A stretch of DNA of 5,640 nt from an uncultured Solirubrobacteraceae bacterium (GTDB taxonomy: Bacteria > Actinomycetota > Thermoleophilia > Solirubrobacterales > Solirubrobacteraceae), in NCBI GenBank assembly GCA_955652215.1, contig CATPAX010000064.1, forward strand, positions 1-5,640, read 5' to 3'. Below are positions 1 through 5,495 of the stretch, in pieces (the first letter of the stretch is position 1; each line of letters begins with the position of its first letter). Below the pieces are notes generated by a model, which worked only from the letters and a program-made list of their open reading frames with translations, was not told the origin of the DNA and searched no databases. Position numbers and translations under genes: made by a program.

Positions 1-47
1 AGCCCCCGGGGCGGGCGGGGCGGCCCGAGACCGGGAGGATCCAGTTC

Positions 48-75
48 CTCGGGAGTACGAACGGCAACTCCCGGG
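48..75. other. Hairpin-forming inverted repeat in left flank
   Basis: Arms CGGGAGT (50-56) and ACTCCCG (67-73) are perfect complements around a 10-base loop; on the plus strand the stem can be extended by a G-T wobble and a C-G pair to 48-75. It lies about 40 bases past the stop of the minus-strand gene at 116-409, so it could help end that transcript, but there is no T-run. All reading frames through 1-115 are open or nearly so because of the GC content, and none gave a recognisable protein end. A chance repeat in GC-rich DNA is possible. Confidence 0.25.
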
Positions 76-115
76 CCCGCCTCGAGATCGGTCGTACCCG
101 TCTGCGGGCCTCCAG

Positions 116-409
116 TCAGCGCTGGCGCCGTTTTTTGCCGCCGGGGACCCGGATCGGCGACAGCCGTCTGAGAGCAGTGCCGGCAAACGCGCGCGGGTCA
201 GCCTTTAGAACCAGCATGCCCAACTCGGCCCGCTCGGCAGCGGTCAGTCTGCTCGGACGCCCTCGCCCCCGCGCCACCAGCTGCACGAAGCGGCGCCGCT
301 CGTCGGGAGCGAGCTTTATGAAGTGTCTGCGGACGAGCATCACGATCTCGGCGACCGCGATCAGCCGTGCGACCGGGATGTTTCGCAGGGGTCCGACGCG
401 GCTGATCAT
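116..409 (-). CDS. Small basic hypothetical protein (97 aa)
   Basis: The protein has no known function that I can assign. Seen: an N-terminal helix-like hydrophobic stretch (residues about 10-28, PVARLIAVAEIVMLVRRHF), then an Arg/Lys-rich centre containing PDERRRFVQLV and the basic turn RGRGRPSRLT, an acidic-basic helix (AAERAELGMLVLKADPR), and a basic tail ending KKRRQR. The alternation of amphipathic helices and an RGRGRP patch could bind nucleic acid, but that is inference. I recall similar short proteins with a GRGRP-L-ERREL-LV-K-PR-F pattern in Solirubrobacterales-type genomes. The start is chosen as ATG at 409 because GGGAG (418-422) lies 8 bases upstream. An alternative ATG at 424 has no such site, and the frame stays open to 673, but that extension runs antisense to the nitroreductase and looks like non-protein. 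It diverges from the nitroreductase gene with 58 bases between starts. Confidence 0.6.
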   Translation of the reverse strand: MISRVGPLRNIPVARLIAVAEIVMLVRRHFIKLAPDERRRFVQLVARGRGRPSRLTAAERAELGMLVLKADPRAFAGTALRRLSPIRVPGGKKRRQR

Positions 410-416
410 CTTCAGG

Positions 417-431
417 GCTCCCATGGGGAGC
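417..431. promoter_or_regulatory. Inverted repeat over a Shine-Dalgarno site
   Basis: GCTCCC (417-422), ATG, GGGAGC (426-431) is a perfect 6-bp inverted repeat with a 3-base centre, lying in the gap between two divergent genes. Read on the minus strand, its 3' arm is the GGGAG proposed as ribosome binding site of the 97-aa protein, so folding would hide that site. It could equally be a small operator or chance. Confidence 0.3.
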
Positions 432-453
432 GAGTTTAGGGACCGACGCCGGG

Positions 454-459
454 TACCGT
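454..459 (+). promoter_or_regulatory. Candidate -10 element for the nitroreductase
   Basis: TACCGT fits the actinobacterial TANNNT -10 pattern and ends 8 bases before the ATG at 468, which has no Shine-Dalgarno sequence. This spacing would give a leaderless or nearly leaderless transcript. I see no convincing -35 element. Such a six-base match occurs easily by chance, so this rests mainly on its position. Confidence 0.25.
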
Positions 460-467
460 TGGCGACG

Positions 468-977
468 ATGGATGTCGAGCAGGCGATCCGGTCGAGGCGC
501 ACCCACAAGGCGTTCGCGCCCAAGCAAGTTTCGCGCGATGTTCTCGACGAGTTGCTCGAGCTGGCGCGCTGGGCGCCAAACCACCATCTCACGAACCCCT
601 GGCGATTCCGCGTGCTCGGACCCCAGTCGCTGGAGCGGCTGAAGGGCGCCGCCGGTCCGGAGGCTGCGTCCAAGCTCGATCGCGCTCCAACCCTCGTGGC
701 AGTGACCGCGATGCGATCACCGGACCCGCTCCAAGACCAGGAGGACCTGTGCGCTGCGGCATGCGCAACCTACGCGGTCCTGCTTGGCGCGCACGCCCGG
801 GGGCTTGCGGGATATTGGCGTACTCCGGCGGTTCTGCGAACCGACGCGGGCTTCGCGGCTCTGGGGATCAGGGCCGACGAGCAGCTCATTGCCCTGATCC
901 ACTTGGGGTGGCCGCGCCAGGAGAAGGAGCCGCCCGAGCGGGCCCCGGCCAGCGACGTCATCACGTATCTGGAGTAA
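468..977 (+). CDS. Nitroreductase family flavoprotein
   Basis: A 169-residue single-domain protein of the nitroreductase fold, expected to be a cytoplasmic FMN-binding homodimer that transfers hydride from NAD(P)H to nitro, quinone or similar acceptors; the true substrate cannot be told. Seen: the N-terminal FMN-phosphate-binding arginines in RSRRT (residues 8-12), the family's second motif APNHHLTNPWRF (36-47), a central helix region DLCAAACATYAVLLGAHARGLAGYW (93-117) typical of the dimer-interface helix followed by G-x-G-x-x-W/T, and the C-terminal IHLGWP (144-149) where the family usually has (h)xxGxP. It resembles the short YdjA-like branch, whose members are only slightly longer, so it appears complete. 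The start at ATG 468 fits the family N-terminus; the frame is open further upstream to 135, but that part is antisense to the small basic protein. No Shine-Dalgarno is visible. It converges with the phosphoesterase gene, sharing the hairpin at 1033-1065. Confidence 0.85.
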   Translation: MDVEQAIRSRRTHKAFAPKQVSRDVLDELLELARWAPNHHLTNPWRFRVLGPQSLERLKGAAGPEAASKLDRAPTLVAVTAMRSPDPLQDQEDLCAAACATYAVLLGAHARGLAGYWRTPAVLRTDAGFAALGIRADEQLIALIHLGWPRQEKEPPERAPASDVITYLE

Positions 978-1032
978 CGGCACTGGAGCGGAAGGCGTAC
1001 ACGGAGCTCCCCTGCCACTTGTAACTGAAGCG

Positions 1033-1065
1033 GAGCGGCCGGGACCCGTGTGGTCCCGGCCGCTC
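1033..1065. terminator. Perfect 14-bp hairpin, probable bidirectional terminator
   Basis: GAGCGGCCGGGACC (1033-1046) and GGTCCCGGCCGCTC (1052-1065) are exact reverse complements with the 5-base loop CGTGT. The hairpin sits 55 bases after the nitroreductase stop and 13 bases beyond the phosphoesterase stop, so it is correctly placed to stop both converging transcripts. No T-run follows on either strand, which is common in actinobacterial terminators but makes intrinsic termination less certain; it could also act by stabilising mRNA 3' ends. Confidence 0.7.
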
Positions 1066-1078
1066 ACCTAGGCGGTAA

Positions 1079-3016
1079 TTAGTGTCGAGCCGGCTGCCCC
1101 GTCTCAGGGTTCAGCACCAGCGCCGAGTTCCGGTCGGCCTCGAACCGGAACAGCCCGGCGAGGTCGAACGGCAATCCCTGGGCCCGGTTCCTCGCCGCAA
1201 GCACATGGTCGGCTGATCCGTCAATCCTCGGCAGCCGCCAGTTGTATTCGACGAAGTTGATGATCGACGCCTGATCGGTCAGGTTGTGATCAACAGCGTT
1301 GCGCCGCGCAAACGGCGAGATCACCAGCAGCGGCAGCCTCGGCCCGAAGCCGCAGCGACCCTGCTCGCCATCGAGCGGTGCCTTGGTCTGATGAACCGGC
1401 CCGCAGTGACCTGAGGTCGGCGGGCTGTTCAGGACCGTGTCGGTGAGGTTGTCGGCCGGCGACACCGATGGGTTCGTGACGCCGCTGTACACGTGGTCAT
1501 ACCAACCGTCGGAGTCGTCGTAGGCGACGATCACCGCCGTGCTGCTCCAGTCCGGAGACCGCATCAGCGCATTGATCTCCCGCACCACGAAGTACTGCTC
1601 GTCGAGAGGGTCGGAGTAGCCGGCGTGACCGTCCTGGTAGCCAGGCGCCTTGAGGAAGCTCACCGCCGGCAGTGCTGACGCGGGCAGCTCACCCTTCGAG
1701 ATCGCGTGCACCAGCTGATTGAAGTCGCTGATGTCGTACTGATGATTCGGGGTGTTGAACTGCGGCACGCCGCCGCTGTAGCTCTGCGTGTCCCAGCCGA
1801 TCTGCTTCAGCCCCGCCATCGTGTCGCGACCGTTGACGGTGGGGATCGTCAGGTGGTGGGGGTTCGCGGTCGAGGCGTAGTAGTTGAACGGCTCGTGGTG
1901 GGGGATGTAGTCGTTCTTGTACCCGTACTGGCCGCTGCCACCCAGGCGGACTCCGACGGGATGGACGGAATTGCAGATGCCCTGATTCGAGGAGTGCGGG
2001 ACGTTCTTGTTGAACCCGGCGCTGATGAACTGGTTGGGAATGAACGTGCTGGTGGGCTGACCTGCCTTGCCCACTGCCGCCAGCGCATCGTTGTAGCTCG
2101 TGGTCGGCCGCATTCCGCCCTGGAACCAACCCCATGACTGCCCGGCGCGGTTCAGCAGATCGCCGATGTTGAGACCCGACATCGCGACGGCGTCGCGATA
2201 GGAGCAGTCGTCCCAATACGGCTGGGCGTCACTCGTAAGCGAGTAGCCACCGCGCCCATCCGCGGTGATGTCGCCATCAGGCGAGCTGGGTGTCGAAATC
2301 GGCGGATTGTTCGCCTGGTGCGAGGTGTCCACCTTGCCGGTATTGCCCGAGGCCAGGTTGATCGCGCCGGGCGTCGAGGGGCCGAACGTGGTCCCGAACG
2401 AGTTATCGCTCATCGCGTAGTGCTGGGCGTAATTCCACAGCCCCGTGACGGTGTTCCCGTCGTAGTAGTCCATAACCTGGGCCGCGCTGCACGGTGCGCC
2501 GCCGGGCGCAGTCCCGGAGCCGGTGCCGACGCTCTGCACGAACTGATCCATCTTGCCCCCATCGAAAGCCTGCTGCTCGTTGGGGTACTCGTGGTTCTGA
2601 TCGCACGTCAGCTGCCCGCCAGCGCTGCCCGGAAGTCCGTTGGCGCTCGAGTCAAGCCGCCGCGGCAGCGCGCTGTTCGGATTGCTCGTCAGCAGGTTGG
2701 TGGCGTGCCGCAAGTTCGGTGGCAGTGAGGAAGCGGTCGCTGGCAGCAGCCCGTTTATGGCCGGAGTCCCGGCCGTGGCGTGGAAGGTCTGGCCGTCCGT
2801 GTTCGCCGCCGTCGGATATGTCCCGAAGTAGTGATCGAACGACACGTTCTCCTGGAAGATCACCACAACATGCTTGATCGGGGTCCGCGTCTGGGTGTCC
2901 GCCGCGGCTGCGGCATGGACGTTTCCAGCGGCGGCGGCCCCTGTCAGGACGACGCTCGCAGCCGACGCGCAAAGCAGGCCGAGGCCCCCGAGCAGGATGC
3001 GCTTGTGAGGCGCCAT
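1079..3016 (-). CDS. Secreted phosphoesterase (PF04185, AcpA/phospholipase C type)
   Basis: A 645-residue exported hydrolase of the phosphoesterase family that includes bacterial phospholipases C and acid phosphatase AcpA; it should cleave phosphate esters outside the cell, substrate unknown. Seen: a signal peptide (basic MAPHKR, hydrophobic core about 7-30, Ala-rich cleavage zone 28-38; no twin arginine, no lipobox around Cys16); the metal-site motif FQENVSFDHYFGTYP (54-68, Glu56 and Asn57); GPSTPG (212-217), with Ser214 at the expected nucleophile position, as in AcpA, where phospholipases often have Thr; YDDSDGWYDHV (499-509, Asp500/501 as likely metal ligands); and LPLLVISPFARRNAVDHN (561-578). 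Six cysteines remain in the mature part (138, 176, 271, 348, 538, 555), enough for three disulfides. The start is fixed by AAAGGAG 5 bases upstream. Residues 320-460 form a long Asn/His/Gly-rich middle. It follows the DMT gene on the same strand across the 62-bp tandem repeat. Confidence 0.92.
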   Translation of the reverse strand: MAPHKRILLGGLGLLCASAASVVLTGAAAAGNVHAAAAADTQTRTPIKHVVVIFQENVSFDHYFGTYPTAANTDGQTFHATAGTPAINGLLPATASSLPPNLRHATNLLTSNPNSALPRRLDSSANGLPGSAGGQLTCDQNHEYPNEQQAFDGGKMDQFVQSVGTGSGTAPGGAPCSAAQVMDYYDGNTVTGLWNYAQHYAMSDNSFGTTFGPSTPGAINLASGNTGKVDTSHQANNPPISTPSSPDGDITADGRGGYSLTSDAQPYWDDCSYRDAVAMSGLNIGDLLNRAGQSWGWFQGGMRPTTSYNDALAAVGKAGQPTSTFIPNQFISAGFNKNVPHSSNQGICNSVHPVGVRLGGSGQYGYKNDYIPHHEPFNYYASTANPHHLTIPTVNGRDTMAGLKQIGWDTQSYSGGVPQFNTPNHQYDISDFNQLVHAISKGELPASALPAVSFLKAPGYQDGHAGYSDPLDEQYFVVREINALMRSPDWSSTAVIVAYDDSDGWYDHVYSGVTNPSVSPADNLTDTVLNSPPTSGHCGPVHQTKAPLDGEQGRCGFGPRLPLLVISPFARRNAVDHNLTDQASIINFVEYNWRLPRIDGSADHVLAARNRAQGLPFDLAGLFRFEADRNSALVLNPETGQPARH

Positions 3017-3021
3017 GCAAT

Positions 3022-3028
3022 CTCCTTT
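3022..3028 (-). promoter_or_regulatory. Strong ribosome binding site of the phosphoesterase
   Basis: On the minus strand AAAGGAG precedes the ATG at 3016 by 5 bases. It is one of the best Shine-Dalgarno sequences in the window and settles the start, which in turn gives a complete signal peptide. Confidence 0.8.
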
Positions 3029-3061
3029 GGTCGGTTATCCCGCGGCAATCTGGCAGCCGCA

Positions 3062-3185
3062 CCCCGGCCTCAGGTGACCGAGCCGTGCGCAGCCTGTTGC
3101 CTGGTTGTGAACCCTAGCTCCTGCCCCGGCCTCAGGTGACCGAACCGTGCGCAGCCTGTTGCCTGGATGTGAACCCTAACTCTTG
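3062..3185. repeat. Two tandem 62-bp direct repeats
   Basis: Unit 1 is 3062-3123 and unit 2 is 3124-3185, directly adjoining. They differ at four positions only (offsets 21, 44, 56 and 60 of the unit). Unit 2 includes the end of the DMT gene (codons for Lys-Ser and the TAG at 3176-3178); unit 1 carries the corresponding Arg-Ser-stop triplets, no longer part of a gene. The simplest reading is a tandem duplication that copied the 3' end of the DMT gene plus its downstream flank, into the gap before the phosphoesterase. Each unit can fold CGGCCTC against GAGCCG (unit 2: GAACCG, kept by G-U wobble on the minus-strand RNA) around AGGTGACC, so the units may each carry a weak terminator-like hairpin. 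Confidence 0.9.
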
Positions 3186-3616
3186 GTGACCAACAGCGTC
3201 CCAGCGATCACCAGCGCCACGCCGGCGATGCGCCCGGCGTCCAAGCCAATGTGGTGTAGGCCGAACCAGCCGAGGCGGTCGGCGATCACCGACAGGACCA
3301 CTTGAGCAGCAACCAGCAGGGCCACGACCGCCCCAGCGCCCACCGCGCGCACTGCGACAAGCGAGACCGCGACGATCGTCGCGCCGGCGATCCCTCCCAG
3401 CGCATGCTCCGGCCTGACCGTGGTGATCCCGGATAGCCGTCCTGCATCGCCGAAGGCGAGCATCAGCCCGCCGATGATCGCCGCGGAGAACACCAGGCTC
3501 ACGAACGCCGCTCCAAGGTCCCCGACCTGCCTGGCCAGCGATGCGTTGACAGCCGGCTGGATGGCCGCCAGAACACCCGCCGCGAGCGTGCAGATGATTG
3601 CGACGGTACGGCTCAT
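3176..3616 (-). CDS. DMT-superfamily membrane protein, YdcZ/DUF606 type
   Basis: A 146-residue, strongly hydrophobic inner-membrane protein of the short drug/metabolite-transporter type (PF04657). Members are half the length of 10-helix DMT carriers and probably work as dimers; the substrate is unknown. Seen: four to five membrane segments (about 3-22, 34-55, 72-92, 93-112, 123-143), the family's QPAVNASLARQVG (20-32) after helix 1, GGIAGATIVAVSLVAV (74-89), and the AAQVVLSVIADRLGWFG stretch (103-119) before the last helix, where the family has G-Q-xx-x-S-x-x-D-x-x-G. The start at ATG 3616 matches the family N-terminus, with GGGAAG about 10 bases upstream; the open frame continues to 3961, but that part is antisense to the P450 and unlike a membrane protein. 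The stop lies inside the second 62-bp repeat unit. It diverges from the P450 gene with 57 bases between the starts. Confidence 0.82.
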   Translation of the reverse strand: MSRTVAIICTLAAGVLAAIQPAVNASLARQVGDLGAAFVSLVFSAAIIGGLMLAFGDAGRLSGITTVRPEHALGGIAGATIVAVSLVAVRAVGAGAVVALLVAAQVVLSVIADRLGWFGLHHIGLDAGRIAGVALVIAGTLLVTKS

Positions 3617-3661
3617 CGCCGCTGCACTTCCCTGCGCGCTCCGGAGTTCCTGCCGGTCGAA

Positions 3662-3667
3662 TAAGCT
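3662..3667 (+). promoter_or_regulatory. Candidate -10 element for the P450 gene
   Basis: TAAGCT matches TANNNT and ends 6 bases before the GTG at 3674, the spacing expected when transcription starts at or next to the start codon. No Shine-Dalgarno sequence precedes the GTG (the nearest GGAG is 27 bases away), so a leaderless mRNA is plausible. No clear -35 is visible. Confidence 0.3.
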
Positions 3668-3673
3668 CGCGCC

Positions 3674-4888
3674 GTGGCACTTGCCGCCGAGCTCGACCTC
3701 CGGGCGTTCGATCACACGGATCCCGGGCTGCGAGGCGTGCGCTACCGGGAGGCGATGGCCGGGCTTACCGGTCGCGACGGGTGGCTCGCCAGTTGCCCGT
3801 TCGGCTATCTGGTCCTTGACCATGAAGCGGGGGAGTTCTTCCTGCGCTCTCGGGAAGCTGCCTTCCCGGGCGTCACGATCGCCGAGATCTTCCAGATCTC
3901 CGAGGGTCCTCTCCACGAGGAGATCGTCCGAAACATCATCAATATCGGTGGCGCTGATCACCGGCGGCTGCGCAATCTCGTCAATCCGGCGCTGTCACCG
4001 CGTGCCGTGGACCGCTACCGCCCAGCGATGCAGCGGTTCCTGGCCGAGCTCTTCGAGCGAGTTCCCGCCGACGGGCGCTGCGAGTTCATCGGGGCATTCG
4101 CCAAGCCGTACCCGTCGCTGGTGATCGCAGAGGTGATGGGTGCACCGCTCGCCGACGCCCCTCGCCTGCACCACTGGTCGAACTGGATCCAGCGCCAATT
4201 CGACGCGGCGAGCCTGGTCAACGAGCGCCGGCAGATCGAGCAGGCGGTGGCCGAGTTCTATGAATACGAGGACGCCCTGATCGCCGAGCGGAGAAGCCGG
4301 CCGGGCCAGGACCTGATCTCAGTCCTGATAGCCGCAGAGGCGGAGGGGGACCGGCTGAGCGACCACGAGCTCCGCAACCTCGTTCTGAACATCCTCGTCG
4401 GGGGCGTTGACACCTCCCAGAGTCAACTCGCCCACGCGGTCCGGCTGCTGGCCGAGCACCCGGAGCAGTGGGAGCTGCTCCGTGCCGATCCACGCGGGCT
4501 GGCAGACGCGGCCGTCGAGGAGGCCCTCCGTTACGAGCCCATCACTCCGTTCACGGCACGAATAACCCGGTCGGAGATCGAGTACCGCGGGGTCACCTTC
4601 CCTCCGGGGTCAGTGGTCCTGATCTCGGCCTGGCACGCCAACCGGGACGGCGCCGGCGACGACGCCTTTGACATCGCCGCCGGCCAATCGCGCTCCCGGA
4701 TCCTGACTTTCGGAGCCGGGATCCATTACTGCCTGGGAGCGAACCTCGCTCGCGCCGAGCTTCAGGAGGCGCTTGCTTTCCTGGCCGAGTACGTTCGCAC
4801 GATCGAGCTCGACGGCGAGCCTGAGTTCGGGACACCCTCGGGGATTTACGGGCTCGAGTCCCTCCCGCTCGTGATCGAACGCGCCTAG
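3674..4888 (+). CDS. Cytochrome P450 monooxygenase
   Basis: A complete 404-residue soluble bacterial P450 that binds heme and inserts one oxygen atom into an organic substrate, taking electrons from a ferredoxin system not encoded here. Seen in order: helix C HRRLR (96-100), helix I GGVDTS (243-248) with Asp246-Thr247 for proton delivery, the ExxR motif EALR (283-286), Arg296 in PFTAR at the usual heme-propionate position, ANRD (322-325), and the heme loop FGAGIHYCLG (346-355) with Cys353 as the iron ligand. No membrane anchor. The meander region before the heme loop is unusual: RDGAGDDAFDI replaces the common RDP-F-DP-FDI, with about three residues fewer there and about two more just before the loop. 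The GTG start gives a normal N-terminus (FDHTDP); an ATG about 27 codons further in is possible but would cut into the family's N-terminal region. It diverges from the DMT gene and ends 4 bases from the oppositely oriented VOC gene. Substrate class cannot be assigned. Confidence 0.95.
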   Translation: MALAAELDLRAFDHTDPGLRGVRYREAMAGLTGRDGWLASCPFGYLVLDHEAGEFFLRSREAAFPGVTIAEIFQISEGPLHEEIVRNIINIGGADHRRLRNLVNPALSPRAVDRYRPAMQRFLAELFERVPADGRCEFIGAFAKPYPSLVIAEVMGAPLADAPRLHHWSNWIQRQFDAASLVNERRQIEQAVAEFYEYEDALIAERRSRPGQDLISVLIAAEAEGDRLSDHELRNLVLNILVGGVDTSQSQLAHAVRLLAEHPEQWELLRADPRGLADAAVEEALRYEPITPFTARITRSEIEYRGVTFPPGSVVLISAWHANRDGAGDDAFDIAAGQSRSRILTFGAGIHYCLGANLARAELQEALAFLAEYVRTIELDGEPEFGTPSGIYGLESLPLVIERA

Positions 4889-4892
4889 AGCG

Positions 4893-5264
4893 CTACTGGA
4901 GCACCCCGATAGTGTGGCCTTCGGGATCGGTGAACAGGCCTATCGTGGGGCCACCCGGGGGCTGCTCAGGGCCCATCATGCGCGTGCCACCAAGCTCCTC
5001 CGCCTTCACGAGGGCCTCCTCCACATCCGGCACCTGGACGTAGATCGTCACGTGCCCGGGGTAATCCTCGTTTCCAGGCATCGCCCCGGAGATTCCCCCG
5101 GCGATTCCGGCACCCTCGGCGCTGGTGTTCCCCTCGCGGGGCACCATCCCGTAGTTCATCGGGTTGCTTGTGTCGATCTCCCACCCGAACAGCTCGGCGT
5201 AATAGCGCTGAAGCTTCTCCCCGTCCTTCCCCATGATCTCGAAGTGAACGACTGGCTGTCCCAT
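4893..5264 (-). CDS. VOC family (glyoxalase-like) protein
   Basis: A 123-residue protein with the two-module vicinal-oxygen-chelate fold, of the type annotated as a lactoylglutathione-lyase-related enzyme (COG3324). Seen: module 1 opening with VVHFEIMGKDGEKLQRYYAE (5-24) and FGWEI; a Gly-rich AGIAGGISG (52-60) and module 2 HVTIYVQVPDVEEALVKAEE (71-90) ending in FTDPEGHTIGVLQ. His7 and His71 sit where VOC metal ligands usually lie at the first strand of each module, but the final strand reads HTIGVLQ where metal enzymes usually have a Glu ligand, so an enzyme activity such as glyoxalase is doubtful; ligand binding or resistance are other roles seen in the fold. The start is supported by AGGAG (5271-5275, minus strand) 6 bases upstream. 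It converges with the P450 and diverges from the short ORF and sigma factor. Confidence 0.85.
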   Translation of the reverse strand: MGQPVVHFEIMGKDGEKLQRYYAELFGWEIDTSNPMNYGMVPREGNTSAEGAGIAGGISGAMPGNEDYPGHVTIYVQVPDVEEALVKAEELGGTRMMGPEQPPGGPTIGLFTDPEGHTIGVLQ

Positions 5265-5310
5265 ACGTCTCTCCTCTCAGATGCTCGTAGTCGTAAACAC
5301 GGCGAACGCT

Positions 5311-5355
5311 ATTCGAAGGCGGCGTCGCGAATGGGACCGATTAGTTATCGCCGCC
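5311..5355. promoter_or_regulatory. Inverted repeats in a divergent promoter region
   Basis: The 135 bases between the VOC gene and the short ORF should hold promoters for both directions. Two inverted repeats overlap here: ATTCG (5311-5315) with CGAAT (5328-5332), and GGCGGCG (5318-5324) with CGCCGCC (5349-5355). They are mutually exclusive as hairpins. Either could be an operator or fold in the leader of the sigma-factor transcript, and either could be chance. I do not see a convincing -35/-10 pair. Confidence 0.25.
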
Positions 5356-5385
5356 GCAACAGTCTCACGCTCATACCGATCGATC

Positions 5386-5392
5386 AGGGGAG
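5386..5392 (+). promoter_or_regulatory. Ribosome binding site of the short ORF
   Basis: AGGGGAG lies 7 bases before the ATG at 5400. It is the only good Shine-Dalgarno sequence on the plus strand upstream of the sigma factor, and argues that the 31-codon ORF is really translated. Confidence 0.6.
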
Positions 5393-5399
5393 AAACGCG

Positions 5400-5495
5400 A
5401 TGGGGAAGCTAGTCGTCACAGAGTCCATAACGGTGCAACCAGTACGCGATCGAGCCGCCCTGGCCGGTGCCCCAGTCGCGGTTCGCTTACTATGA
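5400..5495 (+). CDS. 31-aa leader ORF or truncated DHFR-family remnant
   Basis: Starts with a strong ribosome binding site and reads MGKLVVTESITV, then diverges into a Val/Ala/Arg-rich tail ending PVAVRLL and TGA. The opening is what I expect of RibD-C/dihydrofolate-reductase-family proteins, which commonly begin MGKLVVTE-(F/S)-(I/V)-(T/S)-LDG; here the LDG and the whole remaining domain (well over 150 residues) are missing. So it may be the surviving 5' end of such a gene after a deletion that joined it to the sigma factor. Its TGA overlaps the sigma-factor ATG as ATGA (5492-5495), the classic arrangement for translational coupling, and the sigma start has no ribosome binding site of its own. 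It may therefore serve now as a leader that sets sigma-factor translation. Family recognition rests on only about 12 residues. Confidence 0.5.
   Translation: MGKLVVTESITVQPVRDRAALAGAPVAVRLL

Noticed and set aside
1..115. End of another gene or a tRNA at the left edge
   Set aside because: Several frames are open but give only Gly/Pro/Arg-rich translations; no cloverleaf or conserved tRNA arms could be traced.
135..467. N-terminal extension of the nitroreductase by 111 codons
   Set aside because: The translated stretch is rich in Arg/Ser/Pro without domain character and lies exactly antisense to the small basic protein; the nitroreductase fold begins at the ATG at 468.
410..673. Extension of the small basic protein upstream on the minus strand
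   Set aside because: It is antisense to the nitroreductase N-terminus, has no ribosome binding site at its ATG, and its translation is low-complexity Ser/Arg-rich.
1706..2137. Plus-strand open frames inside the phosphoesterase (also 2318-2728 and 2494-2877)
   Set aside because: Antisense to conserved phosphoesterase sequence, Val/Arg-rich translations typical of GC-rich shadows, no ribosome binding sites.
1079..3016. Phosphoesterase as a lipoprotein or Tat substrate
   Set aside because: Cys16 is preceded by LL, not a small residue, so there is no lipobox, and the N-terminus has HKR without a twin-arginine motif.
3062..3185. CRISPR array
   Set aside because: Only two units, directly adjoining with no spacer, and one includes the end of a protein gene.
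3617..3961. Extension of the DMT protein by 115 residues
   Set aside because: Hydrophilic, unlike the family, and antisense to the 5' part of the P450, which is clearly coding.
3420..4124. Long plus-strand open frame across the DMT and P450 starts
   Set aside because: It crosses two well-identified genes in other frames and its translation is Ser/Arg/Pro-rich with no domain; GC-rich shadow.
4914..5399. Upstream part of the frame containing the short ORF, antisense to the VOC gene
   Set aside because: The VOC protein on the other strand is well supported; the real start of the short frame is the ATG at 5400 with AGGGGAG.
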